From contig JBBAAC010000037.1 in assembly GCA_041658465.1 (NCBI GenBank), positions 1 through 15,388 on the forward strand: a stretch of 15,388 nucleotides of DNA. Direction: 5' to 3'. Source of the DNA: JAJZQH01 sp041658465. Its GTDB lineage: Bacteria; UBA10199; 2-02-FULL-44-16; JAAZCA01. Each line of letters opens with the position of its first letter. The stretch's first letter is position 1. Position numbers and translations under genes: made by a program. The notes under the pieces are model-generated. The model did not search any database. It saw nothing but the letters and a program-made list of their open reading frames with translations, and was not told where the DNA came from. Below, piece by piece: positions 1-6,766 of this stretch.

Positions 1-23
1 AGTCGGAGGAGCTGCCAGACCAG

Positions 24-455
24 ATGCCCGGCACCTTCCGTCTCAAGGTCGATCCCGCGGGAGTGCGAAAGGTGAATCGCAGGCTCTTCCCCCGCTTCTC
101 CTTTGCCCCGCCTATTGCGGCCACGGCAACGCCCGAGGGATGGGAGCGGCCGGTCGCCGGGCGGCTCATCAACCTGAGCGCGGGCGGGCTTAGAATCGAG
201 ACGGACGAGCCCCTTCCGGCCGATTGCGCGATCGCATTCCGCTTTGATGTCGAGTCCGACGACGAGATCCACTCCATCGCGCGCATCGGAAGCATCGTCT
301 ACGAGGTGCCGATGCAATCCGGGTTTGCATACGGCGTGCGCTTTGGCCGCGATGAAGAGGATACCATCTCGGGCGAAGTCGAGGCGTCTGTCGAGTCCCT
401 GGATAAGACAGCTGACCTCTTAAACCTGGTCAACCGACTGCTCGTGCGCAGGTGA
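24..455 (+). CDS. PilZ domain protein (c-di-GMP receptor), possibly 5'-partial
   Basis: This 143-residue protein is a PilZ domain, the small beta-barrel that binds cyclic di-GMP and relays it to motility, exopolysaccharide or other outputs. Both ligand motifs are visible: RxxxR at R20-R24 (RLFPR) and the [D/N]xSxxG motif at N50-G55 (NLSAGG). A beta-rich stretch follows, ending in FAYGVRFG near residues 101-108. The C-terminal 35 residues look helical. The ATG at 24 has GGAGGAG 12 nt upstream, which is longer than usual. The frame stays open to the window edge, so the gene may start further upstream and carry another domain. It converges on the gene ending at 468, with only 12 bases between the stops. 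The output pathway cannot be read from this window. I am confident of the family and unsure of the start. Confidence 0.85.
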   Translation: MPGTFRLKVDPAGVRKVNRRLFPRFSFAPPIAATATPEGWERPVAGRLINLSAGGLRIETDEPLPADCAIAFRFDVESDDEIHSIARIGSIVYEVPMQSGFAYGVRFGRDEEDTISGEVEASVESLDKTADLLNLVNRLLVRR

Positions 456-470
456 TCGCGCGGGCGATCA
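453..470. other. Hairpin spanning both convergent stop codons
   Basis: TGATCGC (453-459) and GCGATCA (464-470) form a perfect 7-bp stem with a GCGG loop. The PilZ stop (453-455, TGA) and the opposing gene's stop (468-470, TCA on +) are the two outer ends of the stem. There is no T-run on either side, so this is at best a weak bidirectional terminator or 3'-end stabiliser. Confidence 0.4.
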
Positions 471-2840
471 GAACGCCTGCACCGACATCGTCCCCCTCCT
501 GAGCCTCCACTGCTCCACGCATCCGCCCGCACGGTTATCCGTATCCAGCCCTATGATCGCCGTGCCTGTGCCGTACTCGCTGTAGGCCTTGCTCGTCCCG
601 GTGTTCTTGCACTGACCATTGGAATCAACGCCGGTGTTCGCAGTATAACTCAGATCAAACGTGAATTTCTGATCCGGACTCAACAGGAAGAACTGCTGCG
701 TGCACCAGCCGTTGCGGCCGTCCATGTCCAGCATTATCTGATCCGTCCACTGGTTGACGGAGGCACAGTGCATGCCGTGATTCCCGCACTGGCCCAGGTC
801 CGCGCCAGCGCTGTCGCCCTCGTAATCCACGCATATCTGGAGGTCGAGCTGGCATTCCGACGCGAGCCTGAACTTCTGAAAGCACCCGCCATCCCTGCTG
901 TCCGCGTCGATGGTGATGGGCTGCGTCCATTCATCCAGCGCAACGCAGTGCGTTCCGGTCGCCCCGCTGCACTGCCCGCCGACGTCGCCGGTGAATTCAT
1001 AGCAGAGTCGGACCTGCGGCGGCGAGCACCAGTCGCGGGGATTCGTGCCATTCATATACTCGGCATAATTCGTGTAGCCGTCCTGATCCGCGTCCTGATT
1101 CGCATCGTTCACAAGTGGATTGAGGTTGTTCGCGATCTCCCAGACATCGGGCATGCCGTCGTCGTCATCGTCTACATCCGCGTTGTTGCCGATCCCGTCG
1201 TTGTCCGTGTCCACCCACTCAGATTTGTCGAACGGGAACGTATCGCTCGTATCGGGCACGCCGTCGTCATCGTCATCAGTGTCATAGGCGTCGGGATTAT
1301 AGTCATGATCATTGTCCGGCGGCGTGGAGTTGGGATTCTTGGGATCGCTGCCCAGCGCGATCTCCACGGTATCCAGGTAGTTGTCGTTGTCATCGTCCGT
1401 GTCGGCGTTGTCGCCGATCTCGTCTTTATCGTTATCGCTCCACTCGGTCGGATCGTTCGGGAATGCATCCTTGCTGTTGACTACGCCGTCGCCGTCGTCG
1501 TCCGGATCGACCGGAGGAGGAGGCGGAGGAGGATCGTACGCGTCCGGATTGCAATTATGATTGAAGTCGGCAGGCTGGGAGAGCGGATTCTTTGGATCGC
1601 TCCCCAGCGCATTCTCGACCGTATCCGCATAGCAGTCATCGTCATCATCCGAATCCGCATTGTCGCCGGTGCCGTCGTGGTCGGAATCCTGCCATTCGGT
1701 TGGATCAAGCGGGAATGCGTCCTGCTTGTCCGCCACGCCGTCGCCGTCATCGTCGTCGTCGCACAGATCGCCTTTGCCATCACCATCGGTATCCTTCTGA
1801 TCAGGATTGCTCTGCTGCGGGCAATTGTCCACGGAATCCATCTTCCCGTCGTTGTCGATGTCAAAGGACGGCGGAATGGGGCTGACTGTGCAAGCATCTT
1901 TGTTCTGATCGGGGTTGTACACCTCCATGCAATTATCCACTTCATCCAGTATACCGTCGCCGTCATAATCGGTGCATGTGCCCAGCCTCTCTCGTTCCAA
2001 CTCGCTAAAGCCCCCGGGCAAAGAGTAATCGATCCGCCAGGAGCCATAATCTGTCTCGCACAGATTGTAGCTGTTATACCCGATGCTGCCTATGATGGGC
2101 TCCTCTATGCTGTGTTTTACGATCCATCTGGTCGGCTCGTGGCCGTCGCTTCTGTCCACACGGAATTTTATCGCCGCGTAGTAGTACCGGTTCGCAGCGA
2201 TCGCATACGGATCATATGCGATCTCATATTCTTCGTCGCAACCTCCGCTGCCGCCGAGCTTGTCGCTTATCTCGCACATGTCAAAACCCCACGACGGCGG
2301 CGGCGCGGGGATAGGAGGCAACAAAGTTATCAGGGCCCAGTTGAAGCTCGAGAACCAGGGATCGAACTCTTCAATCCCATTGGCATCAGGATCGGGCAGG
2401 GTTGTGACGTATTCGACGTAGACATTCTGGATGATATTCCCTACGCATACGAACCATATCTGTGCACACTCCTTGCGGCCCCACACGCCGTCCCAATGCT
2501 CGTTCGACGGGCTGCCCTCTTTGTCGCTTTCGACCTGGCTCGTCACCCTCCGAAACTCATAGACGCCCCTGAATTCAAAGTGCCCCATCCTGCCCTCGGG
2601 CTGGAACGATTGCATGGCATCGAGCTCCTTTGGAGTCCATCGGAGCCAGTGATATGTCCAGAAGTAGCCATCATATGAATCAAACCCGTCCCATGATTCA
2701 GGAACGACTTTGAATACGGACGGGCCGATCCTGTGTGAGGGAGACCAGAGCGGACTCGCGCCCGGGCTCTCTTCAATTATTGCGAACGAAATCGATAAGG
2801 CAGCGACAAAGGCGAACAGACGAAGAAGAGATCTATTCAT
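468..2840 (-). CDS. Secreted Asp-rich thrombospondin type-3 repeat protein
   Basis: A 790-residue exported protein. Residues 1-20 form a signal peptide (basic N-terminus, hydrophobic core, SFA before the likely cleavage). Residues 30-285 are an aromatic-rich region I do not recognise. Residues 290-600 carry thrombospondin type-3-like calcium-binding repeats, with runs such as DYDGDGILDEVDNC, DTDGDGKGD and DDDDDGDGV. They are interrupted by a polyproline stretch (437-443). Residues 605-785 hold three copies of a cysteine motif: GQC...HC...WT..I..D.D.R.G.C. The family binds many Ca2+ ions and is typically at the cell surface or outside. The start has GGAGGTGA directly upstream (4-nt gap). It follows the lipoprotein gene by 14 nt on the same strand, so the two are probably one transcript. 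The substrate or partner is unknown. Confidence 0.85.
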   Translation of the reverse strand: MNRSLLRLFAFVAALSISFAIIEESPGASPLWSPSHRIGPSVFKVVPESWDGFDSYDGYFWTYHWLRWTPKELDAMQSFQPEGRMGHFEFRGVYEFRRVTSQVESDKEGSPSNEHWDGVWGRKECAQIWFVCVGNIIQNVYVEYVTTLPDPDANGIEEFDPWFSSFNWALITLLPPIPAPPPSWGFDMCEISDKLGGSGGCDEEYEIAYDPYAIAANRYYYAAIKFRVDRSDGHEPTRWIVKHSIEEPIIGSIGYNSYNLCETDYGSWRIDYSLPGGFSELERERLGTCTDYDGDGILDEVDNCMEVYNPDQNKDACTVSPIPPSFDIDNDGKMDSVDNCPQQSNPDQKDTDGDGKGDLCDDDDDGDGVADKQDAFPLDPTEWQDSDHDGTGDNADSDDDDDCYADTVENALGSDPKNPLSQPADFNHNCNPDAYDPPPPPPPVDPDDDGDGVVNSKDAFPNDPTEWSDNDKDEIGDNADTDDDNDNYLDTVEIALGSDPKNPNSTPPDNDHDYNPDAYDTDDDDDGVPDTSDTFPFDKSEWVDTDNDGIGNNADVDDDDDGMPDVWEIANNLNPLVNDANQDADQDGYTNYAEYMNGTNPRDWCSPPQVRLCYEFTGDVGGQCSGATGTHCVALDEWTQPITIDADSRDGGCFQKFRLASECQLDLQICVDYEGDSAGADLGQCGNHGMHCASVNQWTDQIMLDMDGRNGWCTQQFFLLSPDQKFTFDLSYTANTGVDSNGQCKNTGTSKAYSEYGTGTAIIGLDTDNRAGGCVEQWRLRRGTMSVQAF

Positions 2841-2854
2841 GTCACCTCCATGCC

Positions 2855-3619
2855 TCAGTTTGAAAGGTATTTGGACACGAGCGCCGAGACGTCGTCCCAG
2901 CGCGCATCCGCGATCTTCCCATCATAGATTTCAGCCGGCCCGATATCGGCCAGAAAGATGCGCGGATCGTCAAAGAGCGAGATCACGTTTTCGCGGTGCA
3001 CACCGCCGAAGACACTGGTGATCCCCTCCACGAGTTGATATTGCTCGATTCCGTTCAGCTCACTCTCTTTTGCCGCAAGGCCCTGCTCGAGATCCGCAAG
3101 CTGTCGTTCGTCCGACATGGTCTCGTATGAGAGCTGCCCCTTGCCTGTCGTTGAATTGAATCGAATGTTGTTGATCACGAGCTTATCAACGCCGGCCACG
3201 AACTCTGCCTTTTCGAGGCGCGCGATCGAGGATCTGCCTGACTTTGTGAGCGAGCTCTTCACGGACGGGTTGTAGCTGGAAATGAGGTCGTTCAATTCCG
3301 CTATGGTGATGGGCCTGGCCATCGTTATGATCGCCGGATAATATGGCCTCTCGCCGCTCGCGCCCCACGTCTTCTGGAGTATCTGAAGGGCCTGCGCCTT
3401 CTTGAGCTCCCGATACTGCATGAGCTCGTCGCGCGAATTGATATTCGGCTTGATGATGAGCAGATCGCCACCCTCCGGCGAGGTCACGGTTGTCCTCTGC
3501 TCAAGCTGGCCGAAATCAACGCTGGGCAAGGGGTCGACTGTTGCCGTCATCTCAAGGCCGGTGCTGCATGCGCAGAGGATAGACAATATTGATATTGCCG
3601 CCATGGTTTTCATGGTCAT
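2855..3619 (-). CDS. Putative lipoprotein of unknown function
   Basis: A 254-residue protein with a short lipoprotein signal: Lys4, a hydrophobic core, then L-C-A-C with the acylated cysteine at C18. The following residue is Ser, so sorting to the outer membrane is plausible. The rest is soluble, with a helical Lys/Gln-rich stretch near residues 70-90 (ELKKAQALQILQKTW) and a Glu-rich helix near 175-195. I recognise no family. The ATG at 3619 has AGGAGG 6 nt upstream; the ATG two codons later is a poorer fit. It lies 14 nt upstream of the thrombospondin-type-3 gene, so the two envelope proteins are probably made together and may act as a pair. A palindrome overlapping a TATAAG box lies just upstream. 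Confidence 0.65.
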   Translation of the reverse strand: MTMKTMAAISILSILCACSTGLEMTATVDPLPSVDFGQLEQRTTVTSPEGGDLLIIKPNINSRDELMQYRELKKAQALQILQKTWGASGERPYYPAIITMARPITIAELNDLISSYNPSVKSSLTKSGRSSIARLEKAEFVAGVDKLVINNIRFNSTTGKGQLSYETMSDERQLADLEQGLAAKESELNGIEQYQLVEGITSVFGGVHRENVISLFDDPRIFLADIGPAEIYDGKIADARWDDVSALVSKYLSN

Positions 3620-3659
3620 GACAGGCCTCCTCGGCTGATATGGGTCATCTGCTCCATAC

Positions 3660-3681
3660 CTTATAGACAGAAACGTTTCTG
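3660..3681 (-). promoter_or_regulatory. Candidate promoter with 14-bp palindromic operator
   Basis: CAGAAACGTTTCTG (3668-3681) is a perfect 14-bp palindrome. It abuts a TATAAG hexamer (3665-3660, minus strand) about 40 nt upstream of the lipoprotein start. The AAACGTTT centre resembles LacI/PurR-family operators. No good -35 hexamer is visible. The position suits control of the lipoprotein/thrombospondin-type-3 pair. There is no T-run, so it is not a terminator for hpt. Confidence 0.4.
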
Positions 3682-3734
3682 AAGGTTTGGGGACTGTGTC
3701 AGGGATGGGGATCTATCTGGTTGATTCTCTGATA

Positions 3735-4253
3735 CTATTCTTTAAACGCGCCCACGTAGGGAAGCGAGCGATAGAGGCCGTTGGAGTCCAGACCGTAGCC
3801 CACCACGTATCTTCGCGGCACATCGAATCCGAGGTAATCGATCAGCCTGCGTGAGTCGGTCCCCATCTCCTTGAAGAGGAGCGAGCAGACCTTGAGCGCG
3901 GCCGGCCGTTTTGTCTCCAGGTGCTTGAGCAGGTGCCTGAGCGTGGTGCCGGTATCCACTATGTCCTCTATCAGCAGGACGTTCTTGCCACCGACCGGCT
4001 GCGTGAGGTCGAATTCCATCCTCACGATGCCCGTGCTGCGGTCCTTGTCATAGCTCGAAACCCTTATGAAATCGCACGTGAGCGGCCGTTTGAGACGGCG
4101 GACAAGATCCGCCATAAAAATGAATGCGCCCTTGAGCACGCCCACGACCACCATTTCGCCGGAGGCAAAGTCCTCGTCGATATCACGCGCCAGCTCCGCC
4201 ACGCGCGCGTCGATCTTCTCTTTGGTCAGCAGGACCTCGATCTCTTTTGTCAT
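3735..4253 (-). CDS. hpt: Hypoxanthine phosphoribosyltransferase
   Basis: A 172-residue cytoplasmic purine salvage enzyme that joins hypoxanthine (often also guanine) to PRPP, giving IMP or GMP and pyrophosphate. The PRPP loop is textbook: LLIEDIVDTGTTL at 93-105, with the E96-D97 acidic pair and D100. GVLKGAFIFMADL at 38-50 is the pyrophosphate-side loop, SSYDKDRSTG (66-75) the flexible loop, and VVGYGLDSNGLYRSLPYVG (150-168) the purine-binding end. The length is normal for bacterial Hpt. The start has GGAG about 7 nt upstream. It is the third gene after pyrE and pyrF on the same strand, 78 nt behind pyrF, so pyrimidine synthesis and purine salvage may share a transcript. The spacer carries the palindromic repeat element. 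Confidence 0.95.
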   Translation of the reverse strand: MTKEIEVLLTKEKIDARVAELARDIDEDFASGEMVVVGVLKGAFIFMADLVRRLKRPLTCDFIRVSSYDKDRSTGIVRMEFDLTQPVGGKNVLLIEDIVDTGTTLRHLLKHLETKRPAALKVCSLLFKEMGTDSRRLIDYLGFDVPRRYVVGYGLDSNGLYRSLPYVGAFKE

Positions 4254-4271
4254 GGCAATCTCCGAAAAATC

Positions 4272-4326
4272 CCCCTCCTTTGTAAGCCTGCCTGCCGGCA
4301 GGCAGGGAGGAGCCAGGGGAGGTAGA
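4272..4326 (-). repeat. Interspersed palindromic repeat, copy 1
   Basis: A 55-bp element centred on the 20-bp perfect palindrome CCTGCCTGCCGGCAGGCAGG (4287-4306), between pyrF and hpt. Its reverse complement matches 5081-5135 at 52 of 55 positions. Flanks are CCCCTCC/TTTGTAAG on one side and GGGGAGGTAGA on the other. It is non-coding and could fold into a strong hairpin in mRNA. Confidence 0.85.
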
Positions 4327-4331
4327 TCTTC

Positions 4332-5036
4332 TTAACTCCCGAGCAGCTGCGCGCAGAACTCCTGCGCGGCCTTGCGCATGTCCGCAGCGCCGTATATTCC
4401 GCGGCCCACTATCGCGTGATAGTGGTTGCCCGCCGCCTCGATTGCCTTGGCCAGCTCCCCGCCCTGCGCGATAAAGCCCGGCGAATAGAACACGGGATGC
4501 GCTCGCTCGCGCTCGAGCATGGAGCGGATCTTTTTGATGGCGACGGGGTTGTTGCCCGGCACCACGTAGTCGTTGACGCCGAGCCCTGCCGCTATTTCGT
4601 ACATCTCGATGATCGCCTCGTCCGCAAGAAAGCCGCCCTCGCTGCGCACGTACTTCTTGTGAGTCATGAGCCCGCCAACGATCACGCCGAGGTCCTCGTT
4701 GCGCGCGAAGTCGATCCATGCGCGCTCGGTCTCCGGCCCTGCCTGCGGGAAGAGGATGACCGCATCGATGCCCGCCCCCTTGCAGACGCGCGCAAATGAT
4801 TTGCCCGTGTCCGGGATGTCGCTGCCTCCCTTCTGATGATCGTAGATGAGCGGCTTGTGCGTGTACCTGCGCGCGATCTCCACCGCGCGCGGCAGCCCTA
4901 TGGAGAGGGCTATTGTGAAGCCGAGCTTGTATGCGCCTATGCCGGCCAGATCCGCCGTGGCCTTGATGAGAGCCTCGTAGCGCTCGATCTCAACGTCGCA
5001 GGCTGGAATGATGCTCTTCGGTTGACTCATTATCAT
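4332..5036 (-). CDS. pyrF: Orotidine 5'-phosphate decarboxylase, divergent type
   Basis: A 234-residue TIM-barrel enzyme expected to convert OMP to UMP, the last step of pyrimidine synthesis. The first catalytic-type lysine is in YKLGF (K37). The second cluster is YDHQKGGSDIP (D66, K69, D73). The phosphate-binding loops PGFIAQGG (186-193) and GRGIYGA (211-217) fit the family well. Oddly, the usual D-x-K-x-x-D spacing is here D-x-x-K-x-x-x-D. The ATG at 5036 has AAGGAG 5 nt upstream and is preferred to the ATG at 5030. The neighbour pyrE encodes the preceding enzyme, which supports the assignment. A related sugar-phosphate lyase of the same superfamily is the main alternative, but context and phosphate loops favour PyrF. 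Confidence 0.87.
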   Translation of the reverse strand: MIMSQPKSIIPACDVEIERYEALIKATADLAGIGAYKLGFTIALSIGLPRAVEIARRYTHKPLIYDHQKGGSDIPDTGKSFARVCKGAGIDAVILFPQAGPETERAWIDFARNEDLGVIVGGLMTHKKYVRSEGGFLADEAIIEMYEIAAGLGVNDYVVPGNNPVAIKKIRSMLERERAHPVFYSPGFIAQGGELAKAIEAAGNHYHAIVGRGIYGAADMRKAAQEFCAQLLGS

Positions 5037-5050
5037 GGCAGCTCCTTATT

Positions 5051-5216
5051 CGTGATTCATGACTGGCGTAAACAACACGGTCTACCTCCCCTATCCCCTC
5101 CCTGCCTGCCGGCAGGCAGGCTTACAAAGGAGGGGAACGTTCCCTCCCCTTTGTAAGGGGAGGGTCAGGGTGGGGTAGATCTTGAGCTTTATCACCAGTC
5201 ACTAATCACCAGTCAC
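5051..5216. repeat. Composite inverted-repeat element, copy 2 (MITE-like)
   Basis: The pyrE-pyrF spacer is almost wholly a nested inverted repeat. The outer arms are GTGATTCATGACTGG (from 5053) and CCAGTCACTAATCAC (to 5208), matching at 13 of 15 positions. Inner arms begin TCTACC (5081) and end GGTAGA (near 5179). The centre is the perfect palindrome GGGAACGTTCCC (5133-5144), with near-mirror CTTACAAAGG/CCTTTGTAAG around it. The left arm carries the 20-bp palindrome at 5101-5120 and 55 bp shared inverted with the copy at 4272-4326. The right end has a 12-bp direct repeat ATCACCAGTCAC (5191-5202, 5205-5216), the second copy touching the pyrE stop. No ORF is supported. Confidence 0.75.
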
Positions 5217-5899
5217 ATGAGTTTCAGCGGCTCGACGCCGTACTCCGCAAACTCCCGCTCGATCTCGCGGCCTATCTGCTCGCCCGGTTTGAACTCGCGA
5301 TAAGCTGCCGGCAGGAATTCGGTCGCGCGGCTGAGTTCGAGATAAGGGACCCCCCTCATCTTCACAGCATCCTCGACGCTCGTGCCGTCATCCCGTCGCT
5401 CCATTCGATTGGTGAGCCCTATTGCGGCCAGGACCTTCACGCCGATCACGCGCAGCTGATCGAGCGCTGCGAGCAGCGACTGGCCGGTCGTCGTCACATC
5501 CTCCACGACCACTATTCTGCCTCGCGGCGCGGTGAGAAAGAATCTGTCCTCCGGAGCCCCGTGTTCCTTGGCCTTGCCGCGGCCCATCGGGAGCATATGG
5601 CTTCCCGGCCCGAAACCCGGCGAGTGTTTCGCCCACTTGTATGTCGCGATGATTCCGAGTTTGGATGCGCCCTCGGGAACCCCGTAGAAAGCGTCGGGCT
5701 CAAGCGCCGCATCCCGCGCGAAGTCGATCAGAAAATCGGCGAGGCGGTCGATGAGGAAGGCGTCTCCGGATACGGTGCGCCAGTTCACATACCAGTTTGA
5801 TTTGCGGCCTGACTTGAGAGTTATCGGCTGATCGAAGAAACCGACCACATGGTTTTCGATTATGAATTGATTGAACAGCCCGCGATCAAAACGCGCCAT
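5213..5899 (-). CDS. pyrE: Orotate phosphoribosyltransferase
   Basis: A 228-residue cytoplasmic enzyme that joins orotate to PRPP to give OMP, the substrate of the next gene. ITLKSGRKSNWYVNWR (26-41) matches the family's N-terminal SG..S..Y element. GRGKAKEHG (106-114) is the mobile loop, with the hallmark K-x-H-G. VVEDVTTTGQSL (131-142) is the PRPP-binding loop with its acidic pair E133-D134. The ATG at 5899 is chosen because AGGAGGGG lies just upstream; the in-frame ATG at 5920 would put that site inside the coding region. It is first in the pyrE-pyrF-hpt run and lies about 60 nt downstream of tRNA-Leu on the same strand. I see no terminator or convincing promoter between them, so read-through from the tRNA is possible. 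Confidence 0.95.
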   Translation of the reverse strand: MARFDRGLFNQFIIENHVVGFFDQPITLKSGRKSNWYVNWRTVSGDAFLIDRLADFLIDFARDAALEPDAFYGVPEGASKLGIIATYKWAKHSPGFGPGSHMLPMGRGKAKEHGAPEDRFFLTAPRGRIVVVEDVTTTGQSLLAALDQLRVIGVKVLAAIGLTNRMERRDDGTSVEDAVKMRGVPYLELSRATEFLPAAYREFKPGEQIGREIEREFAEYGVEPLKLM

Positions 5900-5923
5900 G
5901 AGCCCCTCCTGTCCATCCACAGA

Positions 5924-5951
5924 CTTTTAACTTTTAACTTTCAACTTTTAA
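5924..5951. repeat. Four tandem 7-bp repeats
   Basis: Four consecutive copies of CTTTTAA (the third is CTTTCAA) lie between tRNA-Leu and pyrE. On the pyrE strand this reads as an A-rich TTAAAAG ladder just upstream of the ribosome binding site. It may be a slippage-prone spacer; no promoter hexamer pair fits well. Confidence 0.8.
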
Positions 5952-5958
5952 CTGTCTT

Positions 5959-6297
5959 TGGTGCCCGGGACCGGAATCGAACCGGTATGGAGATTTCTCC
6001 CCGAGGGATTTTACATGGCCCCGCGAGTTTCCTCACGGCATGGACTATCTCTTCATCCGCAGAACGGATGCTGGGCGCTTGTGAGGGATTATCGTTGGGC
6101 CTCACCCTCTAGTCTCTACACCTTCCGCGAAACCCGCATTCGCTCCCTGAATGCGTCCCCTCGCGGCTCGGCTCGGGATTACCCACCTCTCTTCGAGGCG
6201 CGGGCTTCCCCGAATTCACCCAGTTGCTGGTCTCTGCGTTGCCGCAGAGCAGACCCGATCTCGAGTCCCTTGCGTCTGCCAGTTCCGCCACCCGGGC
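5959..6297 (-). tRNA. tRNA-Leu(UAA), interrupted by a group I intron
   Basis: The exons are 6297-6264 and 6013-5959. Joined, they give a class II tRNA of 86 nt plus an encoded CCA (5961-5959). The acceptor arms GCCCGGG (6297-6291) and CCCGGGC (5969-5963) pair fully, with discriminator A. The T arm is ACCGG-TTCGATT-CCGGT, and the long variable arm is GGAG...CTCC. The anticodon stem AGGGA (5' exon) pairs with TCCCT (3' exon), giving loop C-U-U-A-A-A-A and anticodon UAA. The 5' exon ends at U33 and the 3' exon starts at U34. The tRNA reads UUA leucine codons after splicing and cannot work unspliced. Confidence 0.93.
6014..6263 (-). ncRNA. Group I intron (IC3-like) in tRNA-Leu(UAA)
   Basis: A 250-nt self-splicing-type intron in the anticodon loop. 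The P7 strand GGTGTAGAGACTAGA (about 6122-6108) and the partner ATAGTCC (6048-6042) match the catalytic core I remember from the Azoarcus tRNA-Ile intron. GACUA pairs with UAGUC. The internal guide GGUC at intron positions 9-12 pairs with exon GACU, leaving the expected G-U wobble at the 5' splice site. P2 is CTCTGCG/CGCAGAG capped by a GCAA tetraloop (6249-6232). Another stem, GCATTC/GAATGC (6154-6136), fits P6. P9 is CGTGAG/CTCGCG with a GAAA loop (6037-6022). The last base is G (6014), as required. No endonuclease gene fits inside, so mobility would need help in trans or has been lost. Confidence 0.92.
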
Positions 6298-6382
6298 ATG
6301 ATTCAAACAGTAATTTTTTATCCAAGACTGTCTTGCTTCTGCTCCACCCCCTTTCTGAAGCGCAATACCCCCCATAAAAGTT

Positions 6383-6766
6383 TTATTCGGTCTTAATGAT
6401 CTGCTTTGAAGGAAAAATACAGAAATCGAATCGTTCCAAAAAAGTCATTCCCAACAAACCCGCGACTCCCTGTTCATAAAGAAAGTGGCAAGCCACTTCG
6501 AAAGGGAAATACTTTTTACCCAAAGCCTCTATGGCCTCGATATTGATTCGGTAGCCTTCTTCTTTGCCCAATGCCGAGCTGACGCGCGATGGAGAAAAGG
6601 CATCTTTTTTGGAATAGCCAAGATACTCAGCCAAACGATAATCGATGATAGTATACGACGCACCGGTATCGAGCACAAATTCCGCGTCAAAGGTACCATT
6701 AGGTCCAGACAGGCGGACTTCAACCAACATCAAGCGGTGATCTAGGCGGTATGCGTAATCTGCCAT
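6383..6766 (-). CDS. Retropepsin-like aspartic protease, cassette 1
   Basis: A 127-residue single-domain protease of the retropepsin-like clan AA type, expected to work as a homodimer with one aspartate from each subunit. The active-site motif is VLDTGASYTIID with catalytic D33. The C-terminal hydrophobic-Gly element is GLLGMTFLERFDF (103-115). There is no signal peptide or membrane segment, so it is probably cytoplasmic. I chose the ATG at 6766 (MADYAY) because the paralogue at 8879 begins MADFKY in the same register; GGAGG lies 10 nt upstream. It overlaps the upstream small gene by 25 nt, with its ATG inside that gene's Leu-Trp codons, which indicates translational coupling. The region is AT-richer than its surroundings (25 G/C in 60 at 6421-6480). 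The target is unknown. Confidence 0.85.
   Translation of the reverse strand: MADYAYRLDHRLMLVEVRLSGPNGTFDAEFVLDTGASYTIIDYRLAEYLGYSKKDAFSPSRVSSALGKEEGYRINIEAIEALGKKYFPFEVACHFLYEQGVAGLLGMTFLERFDFCIFPSKQIIKTE

Noticed and set aside
768..2678. A 636-codon open frame on the + strand
   Set aside because: It is antisense to the Asp-rich thrombospondin-type-3 gene. GAC/GAT codons read backwards give Val/Ile runs without stops, and the product is low-complexity with no recognisable domain.
6323..6335. CAAGAC-T-GTCTTG mirror upstream of tRNA-Leu
   Set aside because: A short stem with a single-base centre; no T-run for a terminator and no promoter hexamers around it, so it may be chance.
5958..6377. 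Open frames across the tRNA-Leu region on both strands
   Set aside because: They are accidental translations of the tRNA exons and intron; RNA structure explains the sequence fully.
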